Source of the DNA: a bacterium
Lineage (GTDB): Bacteria; Babelota; Babeliae; Babelales; Babelaceae
Assembly: GCA_021847535.1 (NCBI GenBank)
Contig: JAJZMR010000074.1
Coordinates: 1-6,352, forward strand
DNA length: 6,352 bases
Reading direction: 5' to 3'
Below the pieces are notes generated by a model, which saw only the letters and a list, made by a program, of their open reading frames with translations, ran no database searches and was not told the origin of the DNA. The translations under genes and the position numbers were made by a program. Below, piece after piece: positions 6,204 to 6,352 of the stretch; the stretch's first letter is position 1; every line of letters begins with the position of its first letter.

Positions 6204-6352
6204 TTGCAAATCAGTCTTAAAGATGTAAAAATTTTAGCACATATCAATAGACTTGATCGCGCAACTTTACTGTGGGCAGAGAACTCTGTCGACCTAAAGA
6301 CCCTAGTTCTTGAAGTCACGGGAGGTTTGCAAAACCATATCGAAGTAAGATC
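6204..6352 (+). CDS. Possible partial gene running off the right edge
   Basis: From just after the TAA at 6189-6191 the same frame stays open for 53 codons to the end of the window. Its translation is protein-like (for example LKDVKILAHINRLDRATLLW and then DLKTLVLEVTGG), whereas the other plus frames meet stops. The only reasonable start is the TTG at 6204; no ATG or GTG opens the frame early and no Shine-Dalgarno precedes the TTG. It may be the beginning of a new gene, a remnant of a longer form of the preceding gene, or chance. I recognise no domain. Nothing else is visible in 6192-6352. Confidence 0.3.
   Translation, partial: MQISLKDVKILAHINRLDRATLLWAENSVDLKTLVLEVTGGLQNHIEVR

Noticed and set aside
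6275..6290. Small hairpin CAGAG-AA-CTCTG as a terminator
   Set aside because: The stem is only about seven pairs including one G-T, the loop is two bases and no T-run follows. It also lies inside the frame that remains open.
1..6352. tRNA, rRNA, CRISPR array or transposase gene
   Set aside because: I saw no cloverleaf with a plausible acceptor and T-loop, no rRNA core sequence, no regularly spaced repeats, and no transposase-like protein in any frame.

Overview
This window looks like bacterial chromosomal DNA from a Gram-negative, AT-leaning, compactly coded genome. Evidence for an outer membrane is direct. One gene encodes a signal-peptide-bearing protein with tandem POTRA domains, the periplasmic part of Omp85-type proteins. 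Another encodes a secreted, aromatic-rich protein ending in Phe, as beta-barrel outer-membrane proteins do. My best guess for the organism is an intracellular lineage such as Candidatus Dependentiae (TM6). I base this on the style of the barrel protein, its very high cysteine content and the presence of an amino-acid permease. It is an inference from remembered family resemblance, not a database result.

Layout, left to right. Positions 1-151 hold no supported gene, but do hold a long imperfect palindrome (27-80) flanked by an 8-bp direct repeat. On the minus strand, 152-1150 encodes a four-POTRA protein that stops before any beta-barrel. A divergent spacer (1151-1345) leads into gltX, glutamyl-tRNA synthetase (1346-2782, plus). 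A 77-residue unknown protein (2749-2982, minus) converges on gltX with a 34-bp overlap. A good sigma70-type promoter lies across the start of that small gene and drives an APC-family permease (3026-4198, plus). A 104-bp spacer (4199-4302) carries a 10-bp tandem duplication and a 20-bp near-palindrome. It precedes a cysteine-rich predicted outer-membrane protein (4303-5826, plus). After 23 bp comes a 113-residue secreted protein with a dense cysteine cluster (5850-6191, plus). The last 161 bp stay open in one plus-strand frame to the window edge, but have no convincing start.

How the genes relate. gltX and the permease are housekeeping and uptake functions under their own promoters. The most distinctive unit is 4303-6191, a likely two-gene operon. 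It pairs a large cysteine-rich barrel protein (16 cysteines in the mature part, nine of them within 49 residues) with a small exported protein carrying seven cysteines in 17 residues. It resembles in outline the disulfide-linked envelope proteins of Chlamydia (MOMP plus small cysteine-rich proteins), but I see no evidence of homology to those. The POTRA-only protein is the second oddity. No tRNA, rRNA, CRISPR array or transposase was seen.
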